NCBI GenBank assembly: GCA_963931925.1
Contig: OZ007570.1
Coordinates: 65,589,870 to 65,653,869 of the forward strand
Direction of reading: 5' to 3'
Length of the DNA stretch: 64,000 bases
Origin: Onchidella celtica
Lineage: Eukaryota > Mollusca > Gastropoda > Systellommatophora > Onchidiidae
Shown: in pieces, positions 46,001 through 61,000 of the stretch
Numbering within the stretch: the first letter of the stretch is position 1
Layout of the letters: each line of letters begins with the position of its first letter
Translations under genes and position numbers: made by a program
Notes under the pieces: model-generated
Told to the model about the DNA's origin: nothing
The model's database searches: none
Seen by the model: only the letters and a program-made list of their open reading frames with translations

Positions 46001-49000
46001 GTCGATTGGGTGTATTTTTCCTTAAATTTATTTGTTAATTTGAGGAACGCTGTTTTGAACATGAGATGTAGTAAACATATACTGATGTGGACTTTTCATT
46101 TATTTAGTGTCACTTGAAAACAATATCTATTTGCTCTGCAGGAAGTTGATGTACTTTTATGAGGAACTTTCTTGGCAGTTTAAAAAGGTAAGTTTATTGA
46201 ACAACTACAGATTATTTTTAAACATTTTCCTTATGTGAATTGTGTAATAAATTCTTAAAAATGCAACATTGCACATTAACAAATTGTACATAAAACGCAG
46301 GTAAATCATTATTCATCAGTGCTGGTAGATTGCTGCACTTGACTTTTGTATGGATAATATATATAATTTTCCTTTCAGTACACCTTAATCGGATGAAGAG
46401 TGAGCACTTATCAAAATTTAATCTCACCAGGTTGCAAGGTCTTTAAAGTATGGTAACAGAATGCTGTTTATAGGAGACCTGGAGACACATTTAAAGGATT
46501 TGGAACACACTAAAGGTGGGAAGAACAACATACCATGCAATGCTTTAGGCATATTTTAAATAATAGACGAGGTCGTACCTATCCATTCCACTCGATAAAA
46601 TCTCCTTTTGGTGGCTGTAAAAGAAAAAAATGTGAATAATTAATATTGAAAACTGAAATTTGCTCAAAATAGATGTGTCGTCATAATATTGTTTTAAAAA
46701 ATTGACACAGTACACAGAGGTTGATAATTTTTAGTTCTCGTTACAAGGTCTTAGATGCTTACATGATCCCCCTCTGTCTTTATTTTGGTCTGACACAGAG
46801 CTTAAATTTAATTTACTCTATATTTACACTGTACAAGTATGCTGAGAGTAAACAGGACTTTGCCTGATGTCAGAACTGCACGCAGAGGTTAAAGAAGTCA
46901 ACATCTACGTAAATTCTAATGTGACTGTCTTTGGATATTTACAGTAAGTAAAGGAGAAACATCACCCAAGTCACATTGGTCTTTAGGTGTTTTTAAAAAA
47001 AATACCAATCAGGCATTGTTATTTGCGGCCGTCAAGATACTCTCATGCTATATTACAGGATATCTCTTAAATCAAGTTTCAAAGATGAGATTGCGAGACC
47101 CTGACGGTTTTGGGGGTCATACCCAAGATGCTCGCAAGAATGCTGAGAATGAGTTGTACAGAGGATTGCAGACAATTCGACAGTCATCCACAGAAATTAA
47201 AGAGATTTTAACAATAATGAAACCATTATTGGTATGTATTAATGAAAGGGAAGATACTTCAGATTATTAAATTTGATGCCTAAATAAAAGGATTGTAATT
47301 TTTCTTTGTTCTACATTGTTAGTTTGTGATATATTTTTTGAGCTTAACATTGAAACAACAAGATCACGTTTTGAATTTATTGAAAGAGAAAATTGTTCAT
47401 GACTGTTAATAAATATCTTTTGGACTGAAACTCTTAAAGAAGCTAATAATATGGATCTGAAATGTCTCTTGTTATCAAAATATATATGAATAAAAGAGAA
47501 AACTGTAATTCAGTACAGCCTTGTCTGACACACATAGCCTATGGGCATGGCTCTGGCCCTCCGAAGACTTTATGAAACAGCCCAAACTTATATTTATCAC
47601 GTACAATGTTCTTTGACCCCTTTACTCTGTTTGTCTCTTGTGTCTGTCCCCCCTCCCTCCTCAGGTGTATGCTCCATCTCTAAGTGAGCAGTTTTTTTGT
47701 TTTTTTTTACACCACATTGTTATGTAACATTTCCCCCGTCAATCTCGGTCTGTATGTCTTGTTCTATCCATGTAAGTCTCTCTTTCTGTCCCTTTCTTTC
47801 TCTCTCTCTCTCTCTCTCTCTCTGTGCATGTGTGTATGCTCCAGTACATATGTATGCTACATTTCTGGGTGAATGTATGTGGTTATAACGTTTTGTCAAT
47901 GTCATATAATATTTAACAGCTAAGATTAACTATAATGGAAATAAAATCTGCATGGTCCTTTTTTAATAAAAAGGTTTGGCAACCCTGAATACTGAAAAGT
48001 GGAATTTTGTCAGAGAGATAAATTTGTTGCCGAGTGGGCATAAGCAATTTACTAGGAATATTTTACTGCTTCATGGGTTGCCTGATTGTCATCATGTTCA
48101 AACAAGATTCCTATTGTTTTGTTTCAATATTTAAATGTTATCATTTCTTTACCACAGACAGATCGAAGGCTAGAAAAGCGATTCAGATTGTTGGAGGAGA
48201 GAGCATTTCAAAGGTCATCTCCCTCTGGCCAGGATAAACTAAGTCTGCAGGATCATTGGTTTAATGATTTGTCTTCCTTGGATGAACTGGATATGAGATG
48301 TGAGCAGCAATTTTGTGAACAAAATAAAGAAAATTGTGGCTTGGAAGTTTCTCTTTCTTACCAAACTTTATTCCTGGAGAGAAAACGGGGAAGTTCATCA
48401 AAATTTCTATCTTTTCTCTCTAATCTTATTTCTTTGAGAGAAAACGGGAAAGTTATCGTAAATTTTGATCAATTCCTACTAAATGTGAGAAAACTTAAAA
48501 GTTTAACATTATCTTTCTATGGATTTGAAGGATAGCCTTAGCCCAGCCTTTTTTCAGTATTTTCATTTATTTTAGTCTCATATTAATTAGTTTGAAATAT
48601 CTGGCTCCATGAGGTCCAGAAGGGTCGGCAAATGTCTCTGTTTGAAGGGTGGGAGGATTTGTGAAATGGATTAACAAAACATTTTATCTTAATCAACCAA
48701 ATTACATTCCTCTTTTTGCTAAGCGCTTGTGAAGAACTACTTCTGGGGAATAATGCCCAAGTTTTTGTTATCTCTGTGCCAGTTGTATTTATCACATGAG
48801 AACTACTTGTAATTTTTTTTTCTACAGGTGGATCACTCAGTGAACCAAGAATGTCACCATTAGCCCTCTTCAAACAGAGAGAATATAAGGTAATGGTCTT
48901 TTCTAATTGAATTAAAAACAAATATCATGCATCATATACAGCTGGATCATAAAAATCTGTTGAAGGAATTATCTATTCACGCATGTGTATTGTCTTGTGA

Positions 49001-52000
49001 TACAAGGTGTGCTGCATAATTGTTTGTTTCTGTTTTTTCCGTCAGCCTGTCCTTGTTGAAACCAAGAAAGCCAAACGTTTCAATGCCCCATTACGAGGAC
49101 TTCATGAGCTTTCCTCCTGGGGAGCGAAGGAAGGTCTGAAAAAGTTACGGCACATTCATGAGGTAAGTGAAAAGCAATCTCTTACATGAAATGGAGGTGC
49201 AGTTCTTGTCATTCAGAACCCCAAGAAGTGTTGCAATATCATTATGTGCATGTAAGCATCAAATATTTTAAAATCACTTCAGTTTCAACTAGTGAGTCGT
49301 AAATATTATGTAAGTTCAGATGGGTTCAATTAATAGAGAGAAAAGGGATCATTTTTGTTTCTGCTGGTTTCCGAAAGATTATACAAAGTGTATATATCAC
49401 AACATAAGGTTTTGATATCATGTGGGATAAATTTTCTGTCCAAGGTTACGTGAATTTGAATCTATGTAAGATATTTTTATGAATGATAGATCTTTAGCAT
49501 GTTCTTTATTCATGACAATAATAACAACTATGACAGTTTTCAGTGTTTGTTTGTAGTATACCAAATAAAGGAAAATGTTTACAGCTATAACGTCTTCTTG
49601 CACGTGACCATCTTGCACTATTGTGACATCAAAATTAATGTCATCACTGTCTTTTATTATTAAACATTACAGTATTTCAAGAGGGATCTGGCAGTACTTG
49701 AACTGGAGAAAAACGAGTCAAAGATGTTACGTGAGTATTTAAAGAAATATAGCCTCATGTCAGAATTTCAATGGAGAAAACAGAAAAACAAAATTACTAC
49801 TACCTGTAGTAAATTCCCTCACTTCTCATATTGTTTATCAGAAATTGTAAGAAAAGTAAGTTGAAAGAAATGAGAATATGAAAATGTTGTGTAAGATATC
49901 AGTAAGAAGTTACGAAAAAAAAATGTAGTATCCACTGTCACCATCAAAATTATGTAGTCACTGTATTATCAGTGGCCATCTAAGAATCTGGGCTTTTTCT
50001 CATTTAAATGGCAGATATTAAGAAAATACACCTTGTGATGTGTCAAGTTGGAGAAATTTACGATACTAGCTGAGTACCTGTTCGATGAACAGGTTTGTGT
50101 AGGTTGTTTTTTTTGGGGTAGGGGGTGGGTAAAACTTAAGACGCTTGTGAACTAAGAAAGGCATTAATGTTGCATAGATAGCTTATAAGAGAGATGCCAC
50201 AACAAAGGACACCACTGCAGACCGAAAGGAATAAGAACAAAAGCCGAGATGCGTAGGGTCATCCCCAAAACTCAGCGATAGGATAGTGCAAAGTGTGCAG
50301 TGGTGCGCACCGAAAATTTTCAGGAAGTGATGATGTCATAAAAACCTACAGCATGTCAATGAGTCTAGTGAAAATTGGGGAAACAATAAATTTCAAATAA
50401 AAAAAAACTTAACCGATTTGAGACTTCTATTGAAAACTATGCACTCTTACATCCATTCTGATGCACCATATAAAATTTGAAGTCTGAGTGTTGAGTGGTT
50501 CAGAAGCCTTGTCCAACGAAAAATCTCGTCCACAATTATATATAGTATGTAGATCTAGATGAGCATTTGGCCTGGCATCTGCATTTTCATCAACCACAGG
50601 CACAGTAGGCTGAGGAGGTGTAGCGTTATCTGACTGCAAGGGCTGATGAAGCCCATCTTGCTGATCTGGTAGTTCTAGATTCTAGATCTAGATCTAAATC
50701 ATTATGAGGTCTGCTGTGTCGCCTGTGTTGTTCTTGTTGTCTGCTCTGTCTAATGTACCTGATCGTATATCTCCCGATGCTACGTCTTTTAGGAGGCATT
50801 CTCGAGATATGCCTTTAAGGAGGCATGACGGCATAGTAGTGATCACAACACAATCAAATTTCAACAATGGAAGTGGAAAATTATGTAGGCAGAAGTGGGC
50901 TATTATTAGAAACATACATCAATATCTTATTGATCGTAAATTTCAGATCAAACGCTCTCGTGAATTTAGTCTTTAATTATAACCGCATTTACCGATTAAC
51001 TCAGAAATAACAAACGGTTTTGTTCGTGTATAGCGATAGGAACAATGTTCGCTATCCCATAATTCTTTGTGCCAAATTTCAGGTTGGTGCGTTGTGTAGT
51101 TTCCGAGTCCATAGGACTATTAGGGGTTTTGTTGTAGCTTTATTATATAGACTAGCTGAGTTGCCCGGCCCTGCCCGGGATAAATTGATTTATTAGTTTC
51201 AGTTCTGGGTGATTATTATGGACCTGCTTCATTTTGCCTGTTCCTTTAGCTTTATTTTATTTTTGTTTGTTTGTTTGTTTTTAGATAAGTTTTACTGCTC
51301 TCCCTTTGCGTGTGGACATTCTGCGCATCCTGTCAGCATCCGACAAATGGCAATGATTTGCGCACGGGTTAGTTTGTTTGTTAGTGAACACATCGCAGGA
51401 AGTGATAACGTCTAGTGTAGGCGGAAGTGGGCTATTATTAGAAACATACATCATTATCTTATTGATCGTAAATTTCGAATCAAATGCTCTCGTGAATTTA
51501 GTCTTTAGTTATAACCGCATTTACCGATTAACTCAGAAATAACAAACGGTTTTGTTTGTGTATAGCGATAGGAACAATGTTTGCTATCCCATAATTCTTT
51601 GTGCCAAATTTCAGGTTGGTGCGTTGTGTAGTTTCCGAGTCCATGGGACTATTAAAGGTTTTGTTGTAGCTTTATTATATAGATATGCTATGGAAAATTA
51701 CATTTTGGAAAGGTAAACATGAAACAAGAATTGATTTTTTACTCCACGCCTGACCTTTAACTGGCCATGCTGTCCTGTAATACTAAAACGGCCTGCTTTT
51801 TTTTTTTTCTGTTCCTCAGGTCCAAGTTGTGCCAGTATTGCCCACGGTCAGTGTATTACAGGGAATTTTCTGTCGGGAATACATATGTAAGTCCCTTAAA
51901 TCTGCCCTTTATGTAGTTAAAATGTTTAATAATATGACTTAAGACTTTCATTGAATCCATGGCTGTTGGTCACTTCAGATTGATTTTGAAAAGAGGACAT

Positions 52001-55000
52001 TGGAATTTGTTTTGTTCAAATGCTTTTTATGTTGAAACATTGAGTGTTTACATATCGTTTTGACATATAATTTCATATGTGCTTTTGTGAAGATCAAATT
52101 ATGTGTTCTTAAATTTTGTGCGTTTGAGTTTGGATTTTACGGTGTGTCGGCATGATAACAGCCACTTTGCGCTCTTCACGGTCTATTTGGGTTCTGGTTC
52201 TTTACTTATGTTTCGTATTCAGGGCTTTTAAGTTTAACAATAAAATTAAATAATTATATTCATATAATTTTATCACATTGGGTGAAATTATCAAACCCTT
52301 CTTTGTATACATCTGGAAAAATAATTTTTGTAAATGGGTATAAAAGATTTTAAATCAAGCTGTAGATCTCAGCCTCTCTCAGGATGCGTTGTGGGTCCAC
52401 GTCAGAGAATAATGCTGTCATGGATCCACAGGCATGGTGCCTTCTTTGGATATGCATGAAGTTTACACATTCAGTTGAAATACATTTTATTGATAGTTGG
52501 CAATTGCATGCCACCCATTCAGGGGATCTTTTTCCCCTAAGTAAAAAATGGTGTGTGATTTTGTTGAGAGGCATGGGTTTACAGTCCAAGTTGATCTTGG
52601 ATAAAGTGGTGTTTATTTGATATTTGCTATCCCATCTTTCCTGCCATCTCGATTTAATGAAGTTATTAATTAATAGCGGGTTTACTTCTGTGGTATTTTT
52701 AGGTGTTCTGGCGGATGTTTCTATGGCCAGGGTGTCTGATGTTTCATTTACCTTGATGCCAGTATGGCCAGGGATCCAACAGACAATGATTTCATATTCC
52801 CTGTTGAACAGTGTATGAAGATGTAACAGATTATTGATTTAATGGTGTTCATACTTGAGTTTTTTAAACTCTGAAGGCAGGAGAGCAAATCAGAAAAGAT
52901 AATGAAGCATCCTGGTCAGGAATTGGATATAAGATTTAAGGTCAAGTTGATTGCATGAATTTCAGCAAATTTGTGCAGGTGAGTAATGGTCCCCTCAAAT
53001 ATTTCATGACAACCAGAATCACATACGCAAATATTCACAGAAATTTTGCATTGCAGATTATCATGTAATATAAAAAACATATTTGTACATCATAGTTTGT
53101 TATGAGTATGTCTAATACAAGTAATGTGACTTTTTTCATGCTGAATAAAATTAATTTCATGCTTGATTTCACAGGAAGAAGTTGCTAGATGGCCAAGAAG
53201 AATTAGAACAAGGATGGCCCATTTTTCAAACCCCATGGGGATCATTTAGATCAGTGAGTTAGATTCCTGTCTTTAACTGCAAGTGATGTAACACTGACTT
53301 TTGCCTAATGGAGTTAATGCATACTCTTAACTGGACAGATTTCTGCGTATGTTTCATTTAAACAGAACAACATAATTATGGCCTAAATGCCAAGCACACA
53401 ATAAATACTATATTTTATATCAGTTACAATACTTGCGGTGATTTGGTTTTTGTGGATGTTTGGAGAAGCCACTCTTTGGGACATGAGTGGTGTTCCAAGA
53501 TCACAGTACTTTGAGACTTCATTCATGTGCTCATCAAAATGATGTACAAAGTAATTAACCTTCTAATGGCCAGTCTGTCACAGTTGAAGTATATTATCTG
53601 GTACTCAGTGTCATATTTTTAGAACACTCTGATTTTTCAAGTTTTTATTTTGCATTGTGTTTATTTTTTGCACTTACTCGGCCATGTGTTATCATAGTTG
53701 TCAGAGGTTAGGTAGTCATCACAGTGAGTGATCTGTTGGGCATGTGAAAACTAAGGAGAGTTTGCTATGAGCAGATATTGTACAGTGAAGTACAGTGAGG
53801 TCCTACCCTGTGAACTGTGACCATTATGATATGCTGTGTTCTCATCTCTCTTCTGAATTTGTAGTCAGCTTGCTACTTGTGCTGTACATGTTCCTCAACT
53901 ATCAGCCCAGGTAATTTTAGAGTATTTCATTGAGGTCAGGCCTTGTCAAATGTTTAGATGTATATATGATATATTCGTGCTTCCTCGCCAGACTGACTCC
54001 TTAGATAGCTTCAAGACAGTTAATTCATATTCCTCCCTCACCGGTCCTTACAATGCCTCTCCATCGTCATACCACAACTATGACACACACAGGTATGTTG
54101 AGCCTTGTATGGTATTGAAAGGCTGTGGGAAATTTATATTGTGGTCAAAAACAAAAAAGGGAAAGTACATGTTGAATGCTAACAGTGTGCAACAGTGCAA
54201 ATATGTTTTGTTTGTTTCTTTTTTTGTTTTAAACTTCTTCTCCTGTTGCATTATGTGGAATAATGCTGGTAAAGAAAAACAGGTTTAGTAATGTTACGGC
54301 AAGCAAAGTTTTCACTCAGTTGGTACTAATAATCATCAGTAAAACTGTTCAACCGCATTTTGCCTCCGTGAAATTTCAATCAGCGAAAAAAAAAAAAATC
54401 TATTAGCTTTTGTGTGAGAGTGAAACATTCTACTCTGACGAGGATTATCAGAATGTATTTATCCTCATTCTTTCACTGCAGAATTTGTGGTGGATATTTG
54501 TTATCAGTGTAGTGCAGGTTCAGGTGATAGTATTTCAAAATGAGGTTGAAGAATAGTTTTAGATAAATGTAGAGACTGTGTACGGCATTGTAGACATCTA
54601 AGGGATATTCAGCAAAAGCCAGTGGAGGCAAAAATTCACATACAGTCATTGAATAAACAATTAATAAGAAATATATGATGGACTGTTAAAAAGAAAGAGA
54701 ACTTAGACGATACATCTCTAAAAATGGTAAAATATTACATTGTATATTCACTGTTTTTCTGTGAGGAAAATGTAAAGTGACGAACAGGGATGGAATTGAA
54801 AATTAACAGTTTTAGATTGTTGGCAAATGTGTAGTCCATTGTCAGAGTTTGCTGGTGGAGGCAGACAGACTTGTCATTCATTGTTTTCTGACTGCAATAT
54901 CTCTCTATATTTTCATTTGTTTGTATTATAGAAAAAAAACTTGTGGTTGGAGTATTCATTGTGAGTCAAATTGGCTCCTTTTTTCTCTCAACAATCTGAT

Positions 55001-58000
55001 CTGAATCATAGTTTAAAAAGTTGCAAAATTAATTTTCGTAAGTGTCAATCAGTCTAACCTAGTATTCTTTGTATTGACCAACCTATTGTGTTTATGCAAG
55101 TCTCAGGCAATCTTTTAGAAATGTTATTATGGTGGTAAAATACGAGGATATTTTTTTTTTAGCTCCCATTGTTTGTTAAGCCTATCGCATATATTTGACA
55201 CACAGTGAGTTTGGCGCAATTTCCATACCTAGAAGCAATTGTGCAGAATCAGTTGCACCTGACAGCTATTGCAAGACTGTAGGTTACTTTGGGCAGCTTC
55301 CTAGAAGAGAGAGAGTACCTGTTTGACCCAGGTAGTGATGGGTGCCTCATCTAATTGCTCTAAAAATTGATGGGTTATAATATCCAAAAGTTTGAAGCAG
55401 AGTGAGAGGACATATGCTTATAAATATTTAGTTGCTGTCTGGTGGTTAATGAAGTGGTTAATACAATTCTGTAGAACACAATCATTATAAAACCATCAAT
55501 TCTCTTAAAAAGTGAACTTATTAAGTTTTATATTAGTCATCAAGAAAAATCAGAAATGAGGAAAGCTTGATGTTTTTAGTATTACTGTATTTTGTTCCGT
55601 TGCAGTGGGAATGCTTTTCAGTCAGCGCCATCCTCACCACCGGATGAGTTTTCATTACTTCAAGAGAACGAATATTACTCTGATACAGACAAGAATGGCA
55701 GCGATGACAACCATGTAGCTGACTCATCAAAAGTCAGTTTTTTTCTTGACCAAAAGACACCAACAGAAATGGAGAAAAGCTCCGAGTATGGTACTTGTAC
55801 TCATTCCTTTGAAAGTTCAAAAACGCTGCCAGCTGGAAGTGGTGAACACATACACAATGAAGGCGAAGCAGAAGAGGAAAAGAAAAGTAGTTCAACACCC
55901 ACAGCTATGAAAGAGAGGGATGGGATTTTATTCTTGGTCAGCAATTTATCACTAGTCAGTAGTTTGAAGCCACCAGATATAAATTCACAAAATGGAGGTG
56001 GTGCTTTCAATACACCTGTGTCAAGCACTGACAAAAATCAGGAAATTCACCATTCCAATTTGCAAAGTGACAATGATGAACTTGTGACAGATGTACTTCC
56101 GCAGTTTCCAATGCCAGTGTATGATAGTGAAGACAATAATTTGCGAAATGGAGACCAAGTTATTCCCAAGTGCCAATTAGAAAATTCTTGTAAGAAAGTT
56201 GGAGCAAAGGCAATTCAGTCAGGGGTCAGTGGAAACTATGAAATTCGGAATAACACATCCAATGGGGGGGAAACTTGTCACCAAAGTGGGTTGTCTCAGC
56301 GTGATATTCAAACCGAGGACTCTGTTGTTGAAGATAATGACGCAACAGCCTTTTCTGCTTCATCAAGTCTTTCACAACATGCAAAAGAAACAGGTGGTGT
56401 CGTAAATTGCCAAGATCAGACCTCAGCTCACACAGAACAGTTTAATGGAAAGACACTTAAAGATACAAGCTGTGATGATAACCCAGAAGCTCGTGAAGAT
56501 TCCAGGGGGATAAACGTGACAACACATGATGAAAATCATCGTCAGCGGAAAATGAAAAGGGACAGCAAATTGTCGGCTTTGATAGAGCTAGAGGACCATC
56601 TTACAGCAGAGAAAAGCAGGCAGTTGAACATATCTCCTGCTTCATTTAACTCAGAACATTTATCTGGGTCTTCTCAAAATGTGTCAACTGAAATATCAGC
56701 ACCACACAAGACCAACATCACAGAACAGCAAGAAAGTCAAGCACCATCAACGGAGAGTCCTGAGCAGAATAACTCTCCTTCAAAAGCCGTTACACAGCCC
56801 CCTTTTCCTCATCAAATCCAGTGTCTGAGGCGTCCTCGCGTGCATAAAATTAGTCAGTCTGGCTCTGCAAATGACGAAAGTTTACATGACACAGGTGTAA
56901 CATCTGTGGCATCATCTTATACTGAAATTTCTATGCAGGACGCATTGTCTCATTCACCAGATACCAGGAATGAATCACCTTTCTCAAAAGATCATTTAGC
57001 ATGCAACTCCTGTGATGTGTCTGAGACAGTGGCTTGTTATGATGGTAAGTCCCTGTGACAGTAGCAGCTCCTCATCATTGTGTTGTTGCATCAGTTTATC
57101 ATCAGTTTTCTGTCCAGCTAGGGAGCAAAGAATTGTGATGTGGAAACTCGTATCATCAGTTTGGTTCTGTTGTTGTGAGAAATGATAACTTAAAAGAACC
57201 TACTAAATCACAGTAGGCTGTGGTACATTACAAGATTAAAACGTGGCACCCAAAAAAAAATAAAAAAATTTACCAAAACAAAACAAAAAAACAAGCAAAA
57301 ACAAAAGACCCATGTTGAAAACAAAAACACAAATCTTTGTACTTGTAGTGAATTCTAAAAGAATGAAAGTGAAATAGAATATGCAAGCTTTTTGGCACTA
57401 ACATCATTAGGCAGAAGAAACTGAAAACTTCAAAACATTTTTAGAAAGAATTTACCTTGAAAAGAGTAAATGCCAAGAATGGACTACTTTGCTGTAGCTG
57501 CGATTGGTGAAATACTTCCTTCCAAGATGACCCTTTTTTTTTTCTTTTCTGTCTCACGGCTTTATAAAATACAATTATAATTATGCCCACATTTTAACTA
57601 AAATACATGTAGTGTGGTTTGGTTGAACTAATTTCGTCATCAACAAATTGAGAAAACCAGCGATAAGACCAAATCCAATTGTGTAAGTTGAAGTTATTTC
57701 TTAAACTTGCAGTTGTTTTCTTGTTTAATAACACATTTGGAGTTTACTAGTCAACAGGTGCAATAGCATCTAGCAAGTGATGTGAAAAACAAAATTTCTG
57801 ATCATTCTGGTGGTGGAAAACGCTACTCTCTTTTCTTGCAGCTAAGAAAACAAATGTTAGGAAATAATACTAGAGACTGAATTTTGTCCAAAATGGGCGT
57901 CTTCGCAGAGTGTATTGTCAATTATGGAGGAGGCAACACAAAAAGTTGCATAATTTTTGGTCATGTTGTCATGAACTCGTAGGTGCTTACATGTTCACCC

Positions 58001-61000
58001 TCTAGTTTCATTATAGCAGGATGAATGCCAGGTGATCATTGTTACTGATCAATGGCCTTAGTATTTTTGCTTCAGGTTCATATGGTAATTTGGATTTAAT
58101 TGTGTTTCAGATTATGTGGACATTTCTTTGTCAGTCAGTTCACGCACATGGTAGGTGTCAGTATAGTCTTTCGTTTTTAATAATTTTCCTAGTTTTATTT
58201 ACAAAAATTTGGCGTCAAGGGAATTATAATTATGCTAGTTGAAGAATTAATTAAAGGGACCATTTGAAGTAATACTGAATACTGGGGATCCTGAAAGATG
58301 TTCTTAACATGCCCAAAGTGTCATGTGGCATTAAATTTATTTAAACGCAATGGATGGCCTAAATCTGAGCAGTCTCAGACCTGCCAACAATCGGTAATTT
58401 ATGAAATGAGCAGCGTTCTTGTGTTAAGCAAACCTACTGTGACTCACCAACATGCAATAACTCAAGTGCAGTCTTCGAACTAATGTGTGTTATAGTAGCC
58501 ATGATTCCCTCCAGTCCTTAGCTGTTCACGAAGCAATGTTTAAGATAATGGGAGTTGCATTTTTTTAATATTGCAAATTTGACATAATTCAGTTGTAATC
58601 CCAATTGTAGCGAGCACACATAAATGAAACCGTGGGATTGTTTTATTTTATGTTGTACATTTAGTTCCTTTTTTTTTTTTTTGTTTTTTTTTTTGAGTTT
58701 CCTGGTATTTATAGGCAAAAATTCAACACAGATCCTGGTTTAGGGTATATGTAATGGGTTGTATTAGATAGTCACGTGACATGCGCCGTCAGCCATTTTG
58801 ACGGAGAGCCGATTAGAGAAACTGGCAGCTGGACAAGACATGAGCAACGCATCCGCTCTGAATCTGCGATTGTTGAGACGCTAGGATTAGAAATTATTGT
58901 CTATAGACAAGACTGACCCATCCAGCGTTCCTCCCGAGCAATGGAGTACCCGCAAAGAAGATATGCCGGCTGTGACAATGCCAGATATCTTCGCATATCT
59001 GGTGCTGAAATGCAATGTCAAAATTGGACAAAAAGAAAAAGTTGTGTGTAGCAAAGCCCCGCGTAAGAAAAACTACCCAAACGATATAATGCAAACACTT
59101 ATGAACAGTTCACTGTAAGAATATAATATTGATAAACCACACCAGATATCTAGACCAGATGCAGTGTATAGATTTCTAGTAGGCCTAGGCCTACATGTAC
59201 TGTACATCTAACTAGATCTAGTAATAAGTGGTAGTGCGTAGCAGACGATCTATCTAGATTTTCTTGGTAACTCTTAGTCTTAAGAAGTAATATTCATATA
59301 GAAAATGTGTGTAAAAGATAAGGGATAGAAGATATAGATCTATACGCCAACAATAACCTATTCATGTATTATTGTCCTGGATAATGGAATCAGATCTTAT
59401 TAAAGCAGTGTTGAATGAGTATGGAATAATAGTTGTAGATCTACTTGGCATTGGATTAAAGATACAACGTAGTGTTTCAGTGATGTCGTGGTCTATACAT
59501 GTAATAGCTCTATATATCGATGGTGAAACTCGCAAACCGTGTAAGTCCAAAAGTAGGTCAACTCTGATTTCTTGCTAAATGGCACCACATGACAATTGTG
59601 CACCATCTACATCAATATTCTGTGATAAAACACCAATAGAAACCTTTGTTTTAGTCATGTGTTTACTTGAGTGGTTCTCAGACTGCATTTGAACAGCAAA
59701 ATAGTTTTTTGCCATTTTCTCAAAACAATGGAATTTAGAGTTACATGGTTTGCGAGTTTCACCGTCGATATATAGTCTACAACATTTTGTATTCTGCATT
59801 GTCTTCTCATTTTTTATAAATCTACCCTGAAAACCCTCACCGGTACAATAAAATAGGAATTTCGTCATGGATCCTGGTTCATTTAGATCTATATTATTTG
59901 TAGTAAAATTATTTCGAGTCTATACTGGAAAAGTCAGATAGAAAAATGCACCAACCGAGGTGCGAGTTATACAGAAACTACGCTGTGATTAGTCACAAAT
60001 AAATAAATGCCATTGAGATAAAAACCATACTGATAATGAAGCCAGGTGATAGTCATGTCTGCATTTCTTTTTACTTTCTTGTCTCCTAAATTCTTTCGAT
60101 TAAGGCCTTTTATTAAGCCATGCTAGGGGCCTCTTCCTAGTCAAATTTTCGGCTGCTTGGCCTTCTAAAGTCACCACCTTGGGTATCCGAAAAAAACTAC
60201 TGAGGTCCTTCAGCTTTGATCTCTTATTGTGGCACCCCACAATACAACAAAAGACAGGCATTTCAAGGGAAATTTAATATAGGGCCTAGTGCAGTATAAA
60301 CAACTCTGTCGCCAGGTCCGTCAAAATGGCGGACACCTCTTCACAGCAACCGGAAACGCGTCATATCTAATACAACCCATTGGTAGCCAATGGAGATGTT
60401 TTTCCCATATTCTTATGGGAAAATGCTAAATGTTTTATCCAGCTACACTCTTATTTTTTTCTAGCATTGTCTCTCATTAATATATTGAGTTGATGGCTTT
60501 TTGATTGCAAAGAGTACCAGTAGAGAACAGTGGCAAGATTTCTCCTTTTCATTAATGCTTTTACATCAGTAATATTCTTTATGTGACATTGGGGAGGTTA
60601 AGAATTCAATCTTTTCATTTTTGGTGGTGTAGTTGGATTTTCTCTTTTTTTTTTTTTTTTGGCTACACATCATCATAATGTGCACTTTGATTGCTATTTG
60701 TCCTCCAGGAAACCTAGACATGGAGTCTACACAGTTGGTGACTGGATCAATAATTTGACAACAGGGAGGCCAGGTATGGGTTAAAATGATCATACCTATT
60801 AACTCTGTTTGTCCCAGAAAGGAATCTTTTTGGAGCTTTGCTGGCTATAGTAACAACCTGGTAAATTGGCAAATGTCTTAATCTAGTGCAGAGTTTTAAA
60901 TACCATGAACACATCCATCGCCTCGCAGACTTTGCATAATTCTGGAAAGGTCAGTGGTGAGGAGGAAGAAAGAAATTGAATAAATGTGGAAAGGTCCAAC

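Noticed and set aside
48300..48535. Continuation of the SMCR8 exon frame beyond 48299
   Set aside because: The AGAT|GTGAGC donor joins in phase with the next exon. The read-through part is Phe/Leu-rich with an internal repeat and no homology.
52384..52818. Plus-strand open frames
   Set aside because: They are shadows of the minus-strand retrotransposon RNase H remnant.
60709..60775. Possible extra SMCR8 exon (AG before GAAACCTAGACATGG, GT after GGCCAG)
   Set aside because: Its phase does not fit the preceding exon without a stop, and direct joining of 57044 to 63572 restores SMCR8 homology.
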